Shown: in pieces, positions 32,908 to 34,037 of the stretch
Position numbering within the stretch: position 1 is the first letter of the stretch
Layout: each line of letters starts with the position of its first letter
Assembly (NCBI GenBank): GCA_003232595.1
Contig: QIIJ01000096.1
Location: forward strand, 1-34,037
From: Aurantimonadaceae bacterium
GTDB taxonomy: Bacteria > Pseudomonadota > Alphaproteobacteria > Rhizobiales > Rhizobiaceae
Direction: 5' to 3'
Length of the DNA stretch: 34,037 bases
Position numbers and translations under genes: made by a program
Notes under the pieces: generated by a model
The model's database searches: none
Told to the model about the DNA's origin: nothing
Seen by the model: the letters and a program-made list of their open reading frames with translations, nothing else

Positions 32908-33243
32908 TCACTGTCCTTCCTCCTCGGTTCGACAAACGAGATAACGACCCGTTTCATCCGGGTCACGTATGGTAATAATGCGGAATATTCGTCCGTCCTT
33001 TCGAAAACGCCAGCCGCTTTTCAGATCGCTTCGGATACGGATAGTGATGCGGTGGGTGACAGTCTCGGTGGATTGCTGGGCAAGATTGCGCATGGCAGCA
33101 CCGATTGGTTCCAGCAGGGCCCAGACACTTGCAGCTTCTATCCAGGAAACGTCGATACCACCGCTCAGGTCAGGCGTTTTGACCGGCTGCTCGAGGGTCA
33201 GTCGTTGATTCAGCCTGCCAGCATCAAGAAAAGTAGTTAGCAT
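32908..33243 (-). CDS. GTA head-tail adaptor/head closure protein (RcGTA g7-like)
   Basis: This 111-residue protein matches the SPP1 gp16-like head-tail adaptor family: LNQRLTLEQPVKTPDLSGGIDVSWIEAASVWALLEPIG, then VTHRITIRIRSDLKSGWRFRKDGRIFRIITIRDPDETGRYLVC. This beta-barrel protein closes the connector after DNA packaging. Its ATG shares one base with the connector stop (TAATG). Confidence 0.94.
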   Translation of the reverse strand: MLTTFLDAGRLNQRLTLEQPVKTPDLSGGIDVSWIEAASVWALLEPIGAAMRNLAQQSTETVTHRITIRIRSDLKSGWRFRKDGRIFRIITIRDPDETGRYLVCRTEEEGQ

Positions 33244-33812
33244 TACAGGTTCACCCGTTTGTAGGGCGCGATCAGAGAGTTAAAGCCCGGAGGGATGGAG
33301 ACTGGTTGTTCCCGGGGCGTTACGGCACCACGAAATTCGAACCAATGGGCTACAAGCAACAAGATGGCGTGCTTGAGCGCATCTGGCACATCAATGCCGA
33401 TATTGCCATAACCAGCAACGATTTCGATCTCAATACCATTCAGGGCCTGACCCGCAGATAGGTCGCCATCAAGATAGAAGCGTGGTGGTGTGGAGACATT
33501 ATCGAGTTGATAATCTGCCGGTGAAATGACGGTTGGCGTACCGTCTTCGGCAAAGACCGTCAGCGAAGATATCATTTGAACCGGGCGAACCTTCAAGTTC
33601 AAGCAATTTGAGAGTGGCCAGGTATCTTCATATTGGCGCCAGGTTTGGGTAATTAGTTGAATCCCTGCAACGGTTTCCAGGTATCCCCTCGCAACCTCAA
33701 TCAACTCGCTGATCAGGGCATCTTCATCTGTTGATTCAACCCGCAACCGGGATTTTGCTTCACTCAAGGTGACCGGTTCAAGCGCCGGTTTGGTGATTAA
33801 GGCTGTGGCCAT
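33243..33812 (-). CDS. GTA head-tail connector protein (RcGTA g6-like, phage gp6/phiE125 gp8 family)
   Basis: This 189-residue connector begins with LITKPALEPVTLSEAKSRLRVESTDEDALISELIEVARGYLETVAGIQLITQTWRQYEDTWP, the hallmark of the gp6-like adaptor that binds the portal. Its C-terminal helices end in HWFEFRGAVTPREQPVSIPPGFNSLIAPYKR. ATG 33812 is chosen; the in-frame TTG just before it is unlikely. That ATG overlaps the stop of a 26-codon open frame as TGATG, so translation could be coupled to a small upstream peptide. It is the first tail/connector gene after the capsid gene. Confidence 0.94.
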   Translation of the reverse strand: MATALITKPALEPVTLSEAKSRLRVESTDEDALISELIEVARGYLETVAGIQLITQTWRQYEDTWPLSNCLNLKVRPVQMISSLTVFAEDGTPTVISPADYQLDNVSTPPRFYLDGDLSAGQALNGIEIEIVAGYGNIGIDVPDALKHAILLLVAHWFEFRGAVTPREQPVSIPPGFNSLIAPYKRVNL

Positions 33813-33814
33813 CA

Positions 33815-33892
33815 AAGAATCCTGATCAAAGTTTGAAACAAATTCGGCCCGGCAACGGATTGCAGGGCCGAATAGATTTCATTCACGGTCAT
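33815..33892 (-). other. short open frames in the capsid-connector gap
   Basis: A 26-residue frame starts at ATG 33892 (MTVNEIYSALQSVAG...) and its TGA overlaps the connector ATG. A second, 38-residue frame in another phase starts at ATG 34001 (MPNKGCFQSFGSS...) and ends at 33885, inside the first. Neither has a good ribosome site. The 26-codon frame could be a leader peptide coupling translation to the connector gene; this is inference from layout. Confidence 0.3.
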
Positions 33893-33933
33893 ATGGGGCT
33901 GCCCCAGACCTGCGCGAACGCAGTACAAGAGCA

Positions 33934-33957
33934 CCTGACTGGTAATTTGCAGTCAGG
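33934..33957 (-). repeat. 8-bp perfect inverted repeat in the capsid-connector gap
   Basis: CCTGACTG and CAGTCAGG are perfect inverted copies around an eight-base loop. Two bases are shared with the larger neighbouring hairpin, so the pair would stack or compete. No T-run follows on the minus strand. Confidence 0.6.
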
Positions 33958-33983
33958 CTGCTTCCAAAGGATTGGAAGCAGCC
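33956..33983. terminator. strong 12-bp hairpin downstream of the capsid gene
   Basis: GGCTGCTTCCAA and TTGGAAGCAGCC are perfect inverted copies with a four-base loop, 34 bases after the presumed capsid stop. On the plus strand TTTATT follows. On the minus strand, the direction of GTA transcription, there is no T-run, so it is more likely a transcript-stabilising or partial termination element that lets capsid mRNA exceed tail mRNA. Confidence 0.55.
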
Positions 33984-34017
33984 TTTATTCGGCATAGTGT
34001 CAGGAGGGAGGAGCGAT

Positions 34018-34037
34018 TACGCTACGCCGAATTTTAG
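34018..34037 (-). CDS. probable 3' end of the GTA major capsid gene (RcGTA g5-like, partial)
   Basis: The last bases of the window, read on the minus strand, give Leu-Lys-Phe-Gly-Val-Ala-stop. GTA order places the HK97-type major capsid gene just upstream of the connector gene, and capsid proteins of this group commonly end in a short Lys-Phe-Gly/Ala tail. Only six codons are visible, so the identity rests on position. Confidence 0.45.

Noticed and set aside
1..34037. CRISPR arrays, tRNA/rRNA genes, insertion sequences, attachment sites
   Set aside because: I found no direct-repeat arrays, cloverleaf-like sequences, transposase-like proteins or paired repeats flanking the GTA region.

Overview
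The window is chromosomal DNA of an alphaproteobacterium, most likely of the order Hyphomicrobiales (Rhizobiales). Two things point there. One is the rhizobial-type gene neighbourhood feuNPQ - cycHJKL (ccmIEFH) - degP - response regulator/kinase - glnE - PAS kinase - pepN. The other is a gene transfer agent (GTA) cluster of the Rhodobacter capsulatus type. Base composition looks moderate (about half GC) and even across the window, so nothing suggests recent acquisition. Genus cannot be settled from sequence reading alone.

Region 1 (1-4610) is ordinary metabolism and repair: the C-terminal part of a TRAP transporter solute-binding protein, a family-4-like uracil-DNA glycosylase that lacks two of the four usual Fe-S cysteines, an MFS transporter, and glucose-6-phosphate isomerase on the opposite strand. 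Region 2 (4611-12969) holds aminopeptidase N, a membrane PAS-PAS hybrid-free histidine kinase of the PleC/DivJ/PdhS type, and the glutamine synthetase adenylyltransferase GlnE, convergent with the kinase.

Region 3 (12991-24041, all minus strand) is an envelope-stress and cytochrome c block. Read in the direction of transcription it has a small FeuN-like periplasmic protein, response regulator FeuP, kinase FeuQ, a small surface lipoprotein, the cytochrome c maturation operon ccmI-ccmE-ccmF-ccmH with ATGA-type overlaps, the periplasmic protease DegP, and a second OmpR-type regulator/kinase pair ending at glnE. Strong inverted repeats lie on both sides of degP.

Region 4 (24114-34037, minus strand) is the downstream half of a GTA structural operon. 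It runs from the last codons of the probable major capsid gene through head-tail connector, adaptor, an additional gp10-like protein, tail terminator, major tail protein, two chaperones, a short tape measure, distal tail protein, hub, cell-wall peptidase and the 1299-residue host-specificity 'megatron'. Almost every junction is overlapping or within a few bases, so the tail module is probably one transcript, closed by an intrinsic terminator. Directly after that terminator sits a three-gene lysis-like cassette: a two-helix holin, a small membrane-anchored basic coiled-coil protein, and a lipoprotein gene that starts inside it in the +1 frame, which is the arrangement of phage Rz/Rz1 spanins. 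Linked lysis genes next to a GTA are the most interesting feature here, together with the FeuN candidate and the structured capsid-connector gap. No tRNA, rRNA, CRISPR, insertion sequence or attachment site was seen, and no gene-free stretch exceeds about 215 bases.
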